The notes under the pieces are model-generated. The model saw nothing but the letters and a program-made list of their open reading frames with translations. It was not told the DNA's origin and made no database searches. Positions 19,306 through 28,431 of a stretch of 64,000 bases of DNA are shown piece by piece (positions within the stretch are counted from its first letter, which is position 1; each line of letters opens with the position of its first letter). Source of the DNA: Thermoanaerobacterium sp. CMT5567-10 (GTDB lineage Bacteria; Bacillota; Thermoanaerobacteria; Thermoanaerobacterales; Thermoanaerobacteraceae); assembly GCF_030534315.2 (NCBI RefSeq), contig NZ_CP130558.2, positions 1,110,001 to 1,174,000 of the forward strand. Direction: 5' to 3'. A program made the position numbers and the translations under genes.

Positions 19306-19692
19306 TTATATTACTTTTATATATACTTTTCTACTTCTAGGACCATCAAATTCGCAAAAATATATTCCCTGCCATGTTCCTAGCTGAATTTCTCCGTTTT
19401 CTACTATCAAATTGACAGAGTTACCTACCAAAGCCGACTTTATATGTGCATCTGAGTTGCCTTCCATATGCTTAAAACGTATATTGGGAATAATTTCATC
19501 CAATCCTCTAATAATATCATCTTTTACATCAGGGTCGGCATTTTCGTTTATTGTCACGCCAGCCGTTGTGTGGGGCACAAAGACAGTACAAATTCCGTCT
19601 TTTATGCCGCTTGATTTTATCGCGCTTTTTACTTCCTCTGTTATATCTATCATGGATTCTCTAGAATGCGTGTTTATTTTCAATATTGTCAT
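19306..19692 (-). CDS. YjbQ/UPF0047 family protein
   Basis: A 128-residue protein of the YjbQ (UPF0047) family. Some members have thiamin-phosphate synthase activity in vitro; the physiological role is not settled. The signature HTTAGVTINENAD starts at H41, with E50, and LVGNSVNLIVENGEIQLGTWQGIYFCEFDGPR is the conserved C-terminal block. GGGGTGG precedes the ATG. It sits between HelD and DUF815 on the same strand. Confidence 0.9.
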   Translation of the reverse strand: MTILKINTHSRESMIDITEEVKSAIKSSGIKDGICTVFVPHTTAGVTINENADPDVKDDIIRGLDEIIPNIRFKHMEGNSDAHIKSALVGNSVNLIVENGEIQLGTWQGIYFCEFDGPRSRKVYIKVI

Positions 19693-19773
19693 AAAACCAC
19701 CCCGTTCTTGATTATTATATAAATTATAGCAAATTTATCTAAAAGATAAAATCATTCAGCACTTACTTTGAAT

Positions 19774-22005
19774 CTAACATGAATAAAAATTTTTTATAAA
19801 ATCAGTAACTTCACCTACAGAATATATAAGAAGCCTATGCAGTGCCCTCGTACATGCAACATACAAAAGTCTTCTATCAAATTCAGTTTTATAATTTTCT
19901 TTCGATACGTTAAAAACAAGCACTGCATCAAATTCTAACCCTTTTGCAGCATACGGCGTAATAACATTAACGCCTTCTACTATTTCTTCATCGCTTGAAT
20001 CTAAAATTCTTAAATCAATCTTATTTTTCATCATGCTGTAGACTTCTTTCAATTCATCTTTCGTCTTGCAGATCACTGCAATAGTCTTATACCCATGACT
20101 TAAAAGCATATCTATATCTTCAAGCATAACATTACATATTTCCTCAAAGCTATTTTTTTGGACTAAACGTGGTTTTTCGTCATGCCTATCAAATGGTATT
20201 ATTTTTGGAGAGTGTTTAAGCAATTTTCTGTTGAATTCATTTATTTCATAAGTCGACCTGTAACTTTTTTCTATGAAAAATTTTTTGACTTTCATTCCTT
20301 CAAAAACATCTTCTATTACATCGTAAAAAGCAACGTCTACTTCTCTATCCAGTGTCTGAAAGACATCCCCTAATATAGTAAACTTAGCACCTTCAAATAT
20401 TAATTTGAAAATTTCATAAAAGATACGTGGATAATCCTGTGCTTCATCTACAACTACGTGTTTTATTCTTTTATCGATTTTAAATCCTTCAATCTTGCAC
20501 TTCAAGTACAAAAGAGGGCCACAGTCTTCATAGCTTATAAATCCATTTTTTAACGATTTATACGTCATGTCAGTAATTTCATCTATATCCTCTGGCAAAT
20601 TTATCCCATGTGAAAGCTTTTTTAATAGATCCATATTTGAAAATAACAGCTTATAAACATCAAAGTAGTTTATTTGAGTAAAACTGCTTATCTGGTTTTT
20701 AATTGCCTTCATCTCTTTTATGGATAAAAGTCGGCTGTAAGACTTTACTTCAAACTCATGTTCCTTATAATTTCCAACGAATTTCTCAATCTTTGAAATC
20801 CTTTCTTGCCTTAAGAGATGAATTTTTTCAAATATCATTTTTTCTATTCGCTCTAGTCTTTTCTGTATAGGCCGATTCATCTTGTTATTTAAAAATTCAT
20901 TTTTTAAATCCTGTCTCGTGTAAATGACTTTTCCATCATAATATATATCTGTAAACTCAATCATTTTTCTTTCATAGTATGATACAAACCTGTCTAGGAT
21001 CTTGACAAATTCCAAAGAGCCTTTAAATCTTATTGAATCAGCTTTTATTTTATCCTCATTTGAAGCAAGTCTCTCGATGTATCGAGACCTTTCCTCTATC
21101 ATTCCACTGTCGCTTAAAACATCTTTCAAAAAATCTTCAAAAATAATCTGATTTACATTTTCCTCTCCTAGCTCAGGTAAGACATTTTTGATATACTGGC
21201 TGAATATATTATTCGGTGAAATTATAAGTATATTATCTTTACTTAAATTTTTATCTCTTCCAAAGTACAAGAGATATGCTATTCTGTGGAGTGCTATTGA
21301 CGTTTTCCCACTTCCTGCAACACCTTGTACAATCAAAATGTCGCTGTCTGTGTCCCTTATAATGAGGTCTTGCTCCCTTTGTATCGTCTCAACAATCGTC
21401 CTCATTTTAGCTGTCGAATTTCGACCCAATACCTCTTTTAGTATTTCATCATCGATCACCAGATTACAGTCAAAGTAATACTTAAGCTTAGAATCTTTGA
21501 TGGTATATTGCCTTTTTAACACTACATTTCCTTCTACAATGCCGTCAGGTGCTATAAAATAAGCCCTGCCCTTTTCGAACTGGTAAAATATGCTTGATAT
21601 AGGCGCTCTCCAATCATATACAAGTATATCAAATGTATTTGGATCTCTTAAAGTGTGCAAACCAATATATATTTTTTCTCTTTCGTCTGATCCATCTTCG
21701 ACGAAGTCGAATCTTCCAAAATACGGCGAATCAAGCATTTTATTAAATATATTTAATTCTTTCAATGTATTATTGTAGTACATCGTCTGCCTTTTAATCT
21801 CCATCAAATATGGATTCACTTCTACAAGATTGTCAAAATTGCTGGGAACCTTAGGAGCATTTTCCATAACTGCATTTCTTAATTCCAAAAGATTTGACTC
21901 CTCTATCATAAGCAATTGTCTCAACTTATAAAGCTCATTCTTGATAAAATCGATAGTCTTATTAAGATATCTTAATTCTGCCTGATAATCACCGACGTAT
22001 TCCAT
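19774..22005 (-). CDS. helD: HelD-type UvrD/Rep superfamily 1 helicase
   Basis: A 743-residue superfamily 1 ATPase with the plan of HelD, which releases stalled RNA polymerase in Gram-positives. An N-terminal coiled coil (about 5-90) precedes the Walker A GVAGSGKTS (228-236). VVDEAQDYP, GDVFQTLD and the C-terminal motif RRLLYVACTRALHRLL are visible. It lacks nuclease domains. Normal length; AGGAGCG precedes the ATG. It could instead be a related DNA helicase, but the coiled-coil N-terminus favours HelD. Confidence 0.88.
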   Translation of the reverse strand: MEYVGDYQAELRYLNKTIDFIKNELYKLRQLLMIEESNLLELRNAVMENAPKVPSNFDNLVEVNPYLMEIKRQTMYYNNTLKELNIFNKMLDSPYFGRFDFVEDGSDEREKIYIGLHTLRDPNTFDILVYDWRAPISSIFYQFEKGRAYFIAPDGIVEGNVVLKRQYTIKDSKLKYYFDCNLVIDDEILKEVLGRNSTAKMRTIVETIQREQDLIIRDTDSDILIVQGVAGSGKTSIALHRIAYLLYFGRDKNLSKDNILIISPNNIFSQYIKNVLPELGEENVNQIIFEDFLKDVLSDSGMIEERSRYIERLASNEDKIKADSIRFKGSLEFVKILDRFVSYYERKMIEFTDIYYDGKVIYTRQDLKNEFLNNKMNRPIQKRLERIEKMIFEKIHLLRQERISKIEKFVGNYKEHEFEVKSYSRLLSIKEMKAIKNQISSFTQINYFDVYKLLFSNMDLLKKLSHGINLPEDIDEITDMTYKSLKNGFISYEDCGPLLYLKCKIEGFKIDKRIKHVVVDEAQDYPRIFYEIFKLIFEGAKFTILGDVFQTLDREVDVAFYDVIEDVFEGMKVKKFFIEKSYRSTYEINEFNRKLLKHSPKIIPFDRHDEKPRLVQKNSFEEICNVMLEDIDMLLSHGYKTIAVICKTKDELKEVYSMMKNKIDLRILDSSDEEIVEGVNVITPYAAKGLEFDAVLVFNVSKENYKTEFDRRLLYVACTRALHRLLIYSVGEVTDFIKNFYSC

Positions 22006-22387
22006 TTTATCACGCTCCTAAAATTTTCAAGAATTCGCTTATTCACATTATACCTTGTTCGTGTTGATACATATTCTGTGGATATTGTGGATAAGTTTGT
22101 TAATAACTGAATTTCAATTGTTGTCAATGTGAATTACATGTTAGCACAGCAAAAATAGTTCTTAAAACAAACAGTGCTGTTTTTACATATAAAAAATCAT
22201 AGCTCTAAAATTAGCTTGTACACATAGTAAAAAGACAACATGTTTACCAAAACCGACAGAGGTATCAAAATCCTAAAGCTTATGTGTTTTGTCTTATGGC
22301 GGAATACAAGCTTTCAATTAAATTTTAAAACAAACATTTCAAAAAATAAACTGCCAGGATAAAAAATATTTATTCCTATCATTTTAC
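22006..22387. other. intergenic region upstream of helD, DnaA-box-like pair
   Basis: About 380 bases without a gene. TGTGGATAT and TGTGGATAA follow each other near 22076-22095; the second is a perfect DnaA-box complement. The rest is AT-rich. A stretch near 22245-22325 has a short open frame on the minus strand (RILIPLSVLVNMLSF) that may be a protein relic I cannot identify. Confidence 0.35.
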
Positions 22388-22403
22388 TGTGATTTAAATC
22401 ACA
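22388..22403. promoter_or_regulatory. Crp/FNR-type operator
   Basis: TGTGATTTAAATCACA is a perfect palindrome of the Crp/FNR superfamily (TGTGA-N6-TCACA). Its centre lies 41.5 bases before the start expected from the TATACT -10 at 22425-22430, the class II activator position. No good -35 is present, as expected for an activated promoter. Confidence 0.75.
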
Positions 22404-22424
22404 TTATTTTAATATGCGTTCTGA

Positions 22425-22430
22425 TATACT
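22425..22430 (+). promoter_or_regulatory. -10 element of the DUF438/hemerythrin gene
   Basis: TATACT in the right place for a start near 22437. The matching -35 hexamer is poor and overlaps the Crp/FNR-type palindrome. Confidence 0.6.
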
Positions 22431-22457
22431 ATCACTAGAAAAAGGAGGATGTTAATT

Positions 22458-23210
22458 ATGGAAAATAAGATTGATAAATTAGCAGATATCTTAAAGAGGT
22501 TAAACAATAATGAAGATCCTGACTCTGTTAAAAATGAAGCGAAAGAGTTAATAGAGGATCTTACTGCTGAAGAATTGTCTTTAGCTGAGCAGAAATTAGT
22601 CGATGAAGGAATTGAAGCAGAAGAATTAAGAAGTCTTTGCTCTGTTCACATAGAGATGCTAGAAGGACAGTTAAATGGTTTAAAGGCATCACTGCCACAA
22701 GGTCATGTATTAAATACGTTTATAGAAGAGCATGATGAAATACTTAAATTGCTTGATAGACTGGAACAGTTAAACTCTAAAATACAGAAAATGAAATCAG
22801 ATGAAGAAAGTGTGGCAATATTCAGCGATCTTAAAAATACTGCTGAAGGCATTTTAAGCGCTGAAAAACATCATAAAAGAGAAGAAGATGTGCTATTCCC
22901 CGAACTAGAAAATCTCGGCATAACAGGTCCAACGAGAATAATGCGGCTTGAACATGATGAGATAAGATTAAGAAAAAGGATGTTAGTTGAATTATCAAAC
23001 AGCGTCAACTTCCTTGACTTCACAGACTTTAAAAATAGAGTAAATGAGCTATCAAACTATATCGTATTTAACATGAGAGATCACATATTTAAAGAAAATT
23101 ATATCCTATATCCAACAGCCTATGAAGCTATAGCTGATGATAATCTTTGGAGCGACATGAAAAAAAGATGCGATGAAATAGGCTACTGCCCATTTACGCC
23201 TTTAAAATAA
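22458..23210 (+). CDS. DUF438 and hemerythrin domain protein
   Basis: A 250-residue cytoplasmic protein with an N-terminal DUF438 (about 5-75) and a C-terminal hemerythrin HHE-type domain. The diiron ligands are visible in EEHDEILKLLDRLE, EKHHKREEDVLFPELE, RLEHDEIRLR and FNMRDHIFKENYILYP. Such proteins sense or repair under oxygen or nitric oxide stress; the exact job here is unknown. ATG 22458 is chosen since AAAGGAGG lies nine bases before; an in-frame ATG at 22449 overlaps that site. The Crp/FNR-type site suggests redox or NO control. Confidence 0.9.
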   Translation: MENKIDKLADILKRLNNNEDPDSVKNEAKELIEDLTAEELSLAEQKLVDEGIEAEELRSLCSVHIEMLEGQLNGLKASLPQGHVLNTFIEEHDEILKLLDRLEQLNSKIQKMKSDEESVAIFSDLKNTAEGILSAEKHHKREEDVLFPELENLGITGPTRIMRLEHDEIRLRKRMLVELSNSVNFLDFTDFKNRVNELSNYIVFNMRDHIFKENYILYPTAYEAIADDNLWSDMKKRCDEIGYCPFTPLK

Positions 23211-23216
23211 AATTTT

Positions 23217-23240
23217 AGGTGGTATCATTTGATACCACCT
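23217..23240. terminator. bidirectional terminator between hemerythrin genes
   Basis: An 11-bp stem AGGTGGTATCA/TGATACCACCT with a two-base loop, T-rich on both sides. It separates the two convergent hemerythrin genes. Confidence 0.9.
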
Positions 23241-23241
23241 T

Positions 23242-23646
23242 TTACTTTTTTAAATCTTTTTCTGCATAAAGTCTATCTGTCTTCAATATGTGGCTTTCTA
23301 TCCAATCAACAACAAAGTTTAAAATTTCCTTTATATACTCATCTTGGTTTTCATCTACCTTGTCCAAATCTATGTTGTTTATCTTCTCTTTGAAGTCATC
23401 ATGCAATACCTTATGTGAAAGCAGCTTCCTATACCCTATGCTTTTCATATAATTTTCTTCATAATCAAAATGATATACGGCATAATTTTTTAAATCTTTG
23501 ATTATATCAACAATACGATCATACTTGTCCAAATGAAACTCATCTTTTAGAAGGTCATATGCTTCATTAGCAATATCAAATATCCTTTTATGCTGTTTGT
23601 CTATTTCTTCAACGCCTAAGCGAAATTCTTCCCTCCACGTTATCAT
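23242..23646 (-). CDS. bacteriohemerythrin
   Basis: A 134-residue diiron O2-binding protein. All ligands of the hemerythrin set can be placed: H19, H59, E63, H78, H82, H119 and D124, in the order expected (HxxxE, HxxxH, HxxxxD). The N-terminus ITWREEFRLGVEEIDKQHK is canonical. It is single-domain with no signal peptide, so it is cytoplasmic. In anaerobes it may scavenge or store oxygen. It lies tail-to-tail with the DUF438/hemerythrin gene. Confidence 0.96.
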   Translation of the reverse strand: MITWREEFRLGVEEIDKQHKRIFDIANEAYDLLKDEFHLDKYDRIVDIIKDLKNYAVYHFDYEENYMKSIGYRKLLSHKVLHDDFKEKINNIDLDKVDENQDEYIKEILNFVVDWIESHILKTDRLYAEKDLKK

Positions 23647-23801
23647 TTTAATCTCCCCTTTTCGATATTTCTCTTCTCATACAATTTTAATATATTGGAA
23701 TATTTAAAACAATATCTTTCCCGTACAAAAATTTCGATGGTCTCAATGTTTAAAAAATAGTATAATAAATACTGTGCAAATAATGATTCGGGGTGATCTC
23801 A

Positions 23802-24605
23802 ATGAAGTATAAAATGGTAGTAGCCGACGCAGATGGAACCTTACTAAATGATAAAAAAGAAATAACAGTCGCAACAAAGAATAGCATTGAAAAATTTCGT
23901 GACAAGGGCGGTATTTTTACATTAGCAACCGGTCGAGGAATTTTATCTGCAACACCGTATATAAATGAGCTTAATATTGATGTACCTGTTATACTATTTA
24001 ATGGATGTATGATATACGATCCCGTAAATAAAAAAATATTACATAAAAAATATCTTTCAGATGATCTATACAAGCTTACAGCAAATCTGTGGCAAGAAGG
24101 AAGGTACGATGTCGAGATACTTGTATACAGTATAGACGGCATATTTGTAAATAAAATTTCGGATTTTATCAAATCATATATGGCTATAGAACACGTCAAA
24201 TGTGATATTGTAGATGACCTTTCCAGCCTTAATAAAATAATAAAAGTATTGTTTAGAGGCAACAGCAAAATGTCTTTAAAGCTTGTAGACGAAATAAGGC
24301 AATTATCAGACGAGCCTTTTACGTGCGTTCAGTCAGATGAATTTTTTATTGAGATATTGCCCTACGGCGTTACAAAAGGTTCAGCTCTCGTAAAATTGTG
24401 CGACATATTAGACATAGATATAAAAAGCGTTGTAGCAATAGGTGATCAAGACAATGACAGAGAAATGATTTTAAAGGCAGGGTGCGGCGTAGCCATGGGA
24501 AATGCCGATGATAGCATAAAGAACAGCGCCAATTATATAGCTAAATCTAATCTTGAAGATGGCGTAAGCGACATATTGGAAAAAGTCATTAATGAAGAAA
24601 TTTAA
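23802..24605 (+). CDS. Cof-type HAD phosphatase
   Basis: A 267-residue HAD-superfamily hydrolase of the Cof type, acting on small phosphorylated compounds, often sugar phosphates. Motif I is VADADGTLL (nucleophile D9, D11), followed by TLATGRG, a cap domain in the middle, and motif IV AIGDQDNDREM. The ATG at 23802 is preferred because GGTGATCT, a full match to the 16S tail, lies just before; GTG 23793 is inside that site. Monocistronic with a terminator. Confidence 0.92.
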   Translation: MKYKMVVADADGTLLNDKKEITVATKNSIEKFRDKGGIFTLATGRGILSATPYINELNIDVPVILFNGCMIYDPVNKKILHKKYLSDDLYKLTANLWQEGRYDVEILVYSIDGIFVNKISDFIKSYMAIEHVKCDIVDDLSSLNKIIKVLFRGNSKMSLKLVDEIRQLSDEPFTCVQSDEFFIEILPYGVTKGSALVKLCDILDIDIKSVVAIGDQDNDREMILKAGCGVAMGNADDSIKNSANYIAKSNLEDGVSDILEKVINEEI

Positions 24606-24618
24606 ATTTACGAAATTA

Positions 24619-24651
24619 AAATAAGCCGGATTAACCGACTTATTTTAATTT
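24619..24651. terminator. terminator after the HAD gene
   Basis: AAAATAAG and CTTATTTT arms enclose a second stem CCGG/ACCG, with one mismatch, between convergent genes. Confidence 0.7.
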
Positions 24652-24654
24652 CTA

Positions 24655-25911
24655 TCATCTGCTTTGGAAATCATATACCATTTTTGAGATTTCTCTTATT
24701 ACAGTGTATGCATCTGAATTATCAGAACCGTCCACATTATTGCCCATAATCGTCAATATATACGGTTTTGATGGATAAAATACTATCGCAGTATCATTTA
24801 CCACATCGGAAAGATTGCCAATTTTATGAGCAACAGTTATATTGCTTGGCAGTGGATATGAAATCCTGTCATTGTATATGGTATTTTCAAGGTAATTTAG
24901 AAGTTCTCCTGCAGTGCTACTGTGAGCATTTGCATAATTTAATAAATTTTCCATATACAAGCTCAAATCTCTCGGTGATGTGATATTACTTGTATACGGT
25001 ATAACATTAGCACCCATGCTTTTCATAAAGTTTAAATAATTATCGTATCCTACGACTCTCATTATCATGTTTGAAGCTATATTATCACTTTCTTCAATTG
25101 ATCTTCTAGAAAGTTCCCTTATTGTATAATAAGTTCCCACTGGATCGTACTGTATAGAACCTGAGCCGCTTTCGTAATCCTGTGATGTATACTGCACTTC
25201 CATGTTAGGGTCTATCTTACCTTCAGTTATCAATGTGTATAGATAAAAATTAAGAGGAACTTTATAGGTGCTTGCAGCAACAAAAGAATCATATCCATTT
25301 ATGTCAAAAGTCTCGCCAGAATTTAAATCTATAAAATATACACCGTACTTCCCTGGATGCTGACTAAGCAATGTCTCAATATTATTTTTTAATTCTTGAT
25401 AATTAGCGGCATTATCAAGCTGAGGCGGTACCACAACCGGTGGATGCGGTATCAGCAATTTTTCTCCTGTGTACAACGACGCATTGCTGTTGAGCCCATT
25501 CTCATCTAAAATGTCTTGAATCGAAGTTCCAAATTTTTTTGCTATAAAATAAATATTGTCATTAGGTTGTACATAATAAACGACTGGGTTGCTCCACGTC
25601 GCATTCTGGATAGCAGAGTACGTTTTGGAACCAACAATGCCATCAGCAACTAAGTTCTCTGCCTTCTGAAAATTCAGAACTCCTTTTAATGTGTTATTGC
25701 CAAAAATACCGTCGATAATACCGGTATTAAATCCAATATTATTCAGTATGCTTTGAAGTTTTAAAACATCAGTACCGTACGTTCCGGTATATAAAAGCCT
25801 TGAACCAAAACTAAAATGAGGAAGACTATTATCACCATATGAAATTGTAGGCACAAACGCTATTAAAAGGATAAAGAAATATAAAAGCATCTTTTTAAGT
25901 CTTCTCAACAT
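24655..25911 (-). CDS. exported PG-binding/LysM/class A beta-lactamase-like protein
   Basis: A 418-residue exported protein. A signal segment (1-26) is followed by a peptidoglycan-binding domain (about 40-100), a LysM (about 110-156) and a serine hydrolase domain of the beta-lactamase class A fold (about 170-418). The catalytic STYK (S214, K217), SDN (275-277) and HKIG (near 362) boxes are present. I could not place the class A glutamate with certainty, so it may be a wall carboxypeptidase-like protein and not a resistance enzyme. Start ATG 25911 with AAGGGGG upstream; the longer frame has none. Confidence 0.88.
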   Translation of the reverse strand: MLRRLKKMLLYFFILLIAFVPTISYGDNSLPHFSFGSRLLYTGTYGTDVLKLQSILNNIGFNTGIIDGIFGNNTLKGVLNFQKAENLVADGIVGSKTYSAIQNATWSNPVVYYVQPNDNIYFIAKKFGTSIQDILDENGLNSNASLYTGEKLLIPHPPVVVPPQLDNAANYQELKNNIETLLSQHPGKYGVYFIDLNSGETFDINGYDSFVAASTYKVPLNFYLYTLITEGKIDPNMEVQYTSQDYESGSGSIQYDPVGTYYTIRELSRRSIEESDNIASNMIMRVVGYDNYLNFMKSMGANVIPYTSNITSPRDLSLYMENLLNYANAHSSTAGELLNYLENTIYNDRISYPLPSNITVAHKIGNLSDVVNDTAIVFYPSKPYILTIMGNNVDGSDNSDAYTVIREISKMVYDFQSR

Positions 25912-26138
25912 GGATTCCCCCTTGGTATGATATATCCATGTACATATTATAATATATATGCTTTTATATTTCATTAGTATATATTATCCTAAAATACCAT
26001 ATTATTTACTCCATAATATTAATAATAAATATACACAACAATGTTTATATCTTGATAAGCATCTTATCAATATGGTATCTTCAAATAAACACGGAATTTC
26101 TGTTGTTAAACTATAGCATAAGGAAGTGAAAAATCAAT

Positions 26139-26624
26139 TCATTTATCTAAATTCATTTCAAATTCAATCTCATGTTTAATCGGTATGCCAAAATCTCCCA
26201 ATAGCGGTATCGACGGCTTTAATTTTCTCGCAACATCCACAGCATTGTGATGTATTCTCACCATATCAAATCCGCGTTTTTGGTAAAAACGAATTGCGTT
26301 TATATTGTCATTTGTCGTAACCAATTTTATTTTTGTACATTTTTTATTGATTGCCTCTTCGATGATCTTATTTAGAAGAGCAGTTCCAATACCTTGATTT
26401 TCCTTCAAACTGTCTAAAGACATGATTTCACATTCACTATCCTTAATTCTATATGTCAATAACCCAATAATTTCATCTTTTTCATATGCAATAAAGCCTT
26501 CTAATTTTGTCATATCAACTATTTTACCACCAACGACCATTTCAGTTGAAAACCAGCGAGATTTTATAAAATCATTTATGCGTTGACGATCATCAATTGA
26601 TATTGGTTTAATGTACATATTCAT
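26139..26624 (-). CDS. GNAT family N-acetyltransferase
   Basis: A 161-residue GNAT acetyltransferase that uses acetyl-CoA. The fold's beta-hairpin ends in ECEIMSLDSLKENQGIGTALLNKI, where QGIGTA is the CoA loop, followed by KLVTTNDNINAIRFYQKRGFDM, the usual C-terminal motif. The substrate is unknown. A GAAGGG site precedes the ATG. Stand-alone gene in a run of small accessory genes. Confidence 0.88.
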   Translation of the reverse strand: MNMYIKPISIDDRQRINDFIKSRWFSTEMVVGGKIVDMTKLEGFIAYEKDEIIGLLTYRIKDSECEIMSLDSLKENQGIGTALLNKIIEEAINKKCTKIKLVTTNDNINAIRFYQKRGFDMVRIHHNAVDVARKLKPSIPLLGDFGIPIKHEIEFEMNLDK

Positions 26625-26845
26625 TACATCCCTTCTGTGCTCTATTAATCATTTTATATATTTATTTCAATTAATCCTCTATAAAATTAAATCTACACTT
26701 CTAATATCATTACATCATAAGCAAATTCAATTTCTTTGCATTCTTTTATAATTCTAAATAATCGTCATATGACTTTATTGGGTGTTGCACTTAATATTGC
26801 AATTTAAGATCAAAAATGTCTTTTTTAAAGCCATGAAACACCACC

Positions 26846-27265
26846 CTAATATAATTTTATCCAATGTACCCTCCTATCCTTTCTAAATCCTGCTTTTAAT
26901 GCCAGGTTCATAGACTTTACATTATCTTCTTCAATATGTACAAATGGCAGTTGGCCAAGTTCCAGAAGCCTCTTTATCATTGCAACAGTTACATCCATGC
27001 CATATCCTTTCCTTCTGTAATCTTCCAATACATTCAAAAAACCTATGGCTCCATCATCATGTGTAATCGCCCATGCCACCAGCTTTTCATTTTCATAGGT
27101 GCCAAGACCAATGCCATTTTTTATCCTATCTTCAATATATTCAATTGATATATACTCTTTATACTTGGAGTTCTCGAATATATATGGAGCATCTGCAATT
27201 AATAAGTCAACAATATGTGATTTTACGGTCGGCAGTGGTACATTAGAATCATAGACTAGTTTCAT
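26846..27265 (-). CDS. FR47-like GNAT acetyltransferase, C-terminal half (split gene)
   Basis: 139 residues of the catalytic half of a GNAT enzyme of the FR47 type (FLNVLEDYRRKGYGMDV, then SMNLALKAGFRKDRRVHWI). It has no convincing ribosome site. The protein upstream ends in what looks like the N-terminal half of such an enzyme, in another frame. The two are best read as one gene broken by a single missing A near 27280. It may still start separately at the ATG. Confidence 0.75.
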   Translation of the reverse strand: MKLVYDSNVPLPTVKSHIVDLLIADAPYIFENSKYKEYISIEYIEDRIKNGIGLGTYENEKLVAWAITHDDGAIGFLNVLEDYRRKGYGMDVTVAMIKRLLELGQLPFVHIEEDNVKSMNLALKAGFRKDRRVHWIKLY

Positions 27266-27282
27266 ACTGGTCAGTCGGGATT

Positions 27283-27960
27283 TTATTTTTTATTTTTTAC
27301 AATATGTGGGAGCATCCAGTCCTCAATGACTGCAAAACATTTATCCTCCTCATCCAACCCCTCAATCAGTTGAAAGAACTCATCATAGGATTTGCTGCTA
27401 ATATAAACCCAATCTTCATCGCTTATTCCTCTAACAAGTACTGAATCTCCAACTGATTCAATGTTATAAATAGGATAATTTCTAATAAAGTTGATGATAT
27501 TAATGTTTCTTGTTTTGTCTTTTTCAAGCAGTTTTAATACCTTTTCACTTAAAAAATCTAATACCTTTCTTAGAAGTATCAGCTGTACATCCGCATAAGT
27601 AAGATTATCAGGCATCATTTTGAAAAAGCTTACTTCGCATATCTCACTATCTGGCAAAGGCCCCATTTCATTTACTTTTGCATAAAGCAATCTCCCAAAT
27701 GTAGTTACCTCATCTATGGTAACAGAGTAATCACATACGGGCTCAATCTCGTAATTTAATGCTCCTGTTTCCTCAAATAGCTCTCTTGAAGCAGTCACAT
27801 TAATATCTTCATTCTTTTCTCTGTGACCGCCAGGCACTTCCCACGTATTTCTGTCCTCATGCCTTACAAATATCCATTTTCCTTTATAAGTAGCGAATAT
27901 AACAGCAAAATTAAACTGACTATTGCTTACTTCACCTATCCTGTAAAACTTTATCTCCAT
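27283..27960 (-). CDS. Nudix hydrolase fused to the N-terminal half of a GNAT domain (split gene)
   Basis: 225 residues. The first 130 are a Nudix hydrolase with the full box GX5EX7REUXEEXGU (GGHREKNEDIN, then RELFEETGAL), which cleaves nucleoside diphosphates linked to another moiety. Residues from about 150 on (NINIINFIRNYPI, GDSVLVRGISDEDWVYI, FAVIEDWMLP) match the usual start of FR47-type GNAT enzymes. Adding one A to the run near 27280 joins the frame to the next gene, giving a protein near 370 residues. Fusion is inferred. Confidence 0.8.
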   Translation of the reverse strand: MEIKFYRIGEVSNSQFNFAVIFATYKGKWIFVRHEDRNTWEVPGGHREKNEDINVTASRELFEETGALNYEIEPVCDYSVTIDEVTTFGRLLYAKVNEMGPLPDSEICEVSFFKMMPDNLTYADVQLILLRKVLDFLSEKVLKLLEKDKTRNINIINFIRNYPIYNIESVGDSVLVRGISDEDWVYISSKSYDEFFQLIEGLDEEDKCFAVIEDWMLPHIVKNKK

Positions 27961-28100
27961 AGTTATACCCCAATTTCATATTACTTTTTTCTTGATATTT
28001 TTATAGTCCCTTAAATAAAATATTTGAAAATCTTCAAAAAATGGTTTCAACTTACTTGAAAGCGACAGGGCCATATTCGATTAAATTTCAAAACAAACAC

Positions 28101-28385
28101 TTAAATAATATCTTCGACTACGTAAAGCCTTTTTGCATCAGGAACAAATACCAAATATATTACTGAAGAGTCTTCTTTCTTTTTTAAATAATATTTATAT
28201 TTAGATTTAAAATCTGGCATGTATTCATTTGGAATAGTTAAAGAATTTAGGACATGATTTATTGCTGATTCTATTGACACATTATTACCATCGTTCCATT
28301 TTAAAGATAGCTCAATATCATCATTTAATGGCTGTACTAGGTCAAGTAGTTCTCTGCCTCCACTTATAAATTCAAAATTGCTCAT
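28101..28385 (-). CDS. small protein, GNAT-like N-terminus
   Basis: 94 residues, unknown. The first 20 (FEFISGGRELLDLVQPL) look like the start of a GNAT acetyltransferase, but the rest does not continue that fold. The second part has a lysine-rich segment and a hydrophobic strand YLVFVPDAKRLYVVE. It has AGGAGG before the ATG, so it is probably expressed. It could be a gene chimera made by deletion. Confidence 0.55.
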   Translation of the reverse strand: MSNFEFISGGRELLDLVQPLNDDIELSLKWNDGNNVSIESAINHVLNSLTIPNEYMPDFKSKYKYYLKKKEDSSVIYLVFVPDAKRLYVVEDII

Positions 28386-28431
28386 ATATAATCCTCCTGA
28401 AATTCAGAATTTCTTAATACTTTATAAACTA

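Noticed and set aside
24655-25911. True class A beta-lactamase resistance gene
   Set aside because: The wall-binding domains and the unclear general-base glutamate favour a wall enzyme.
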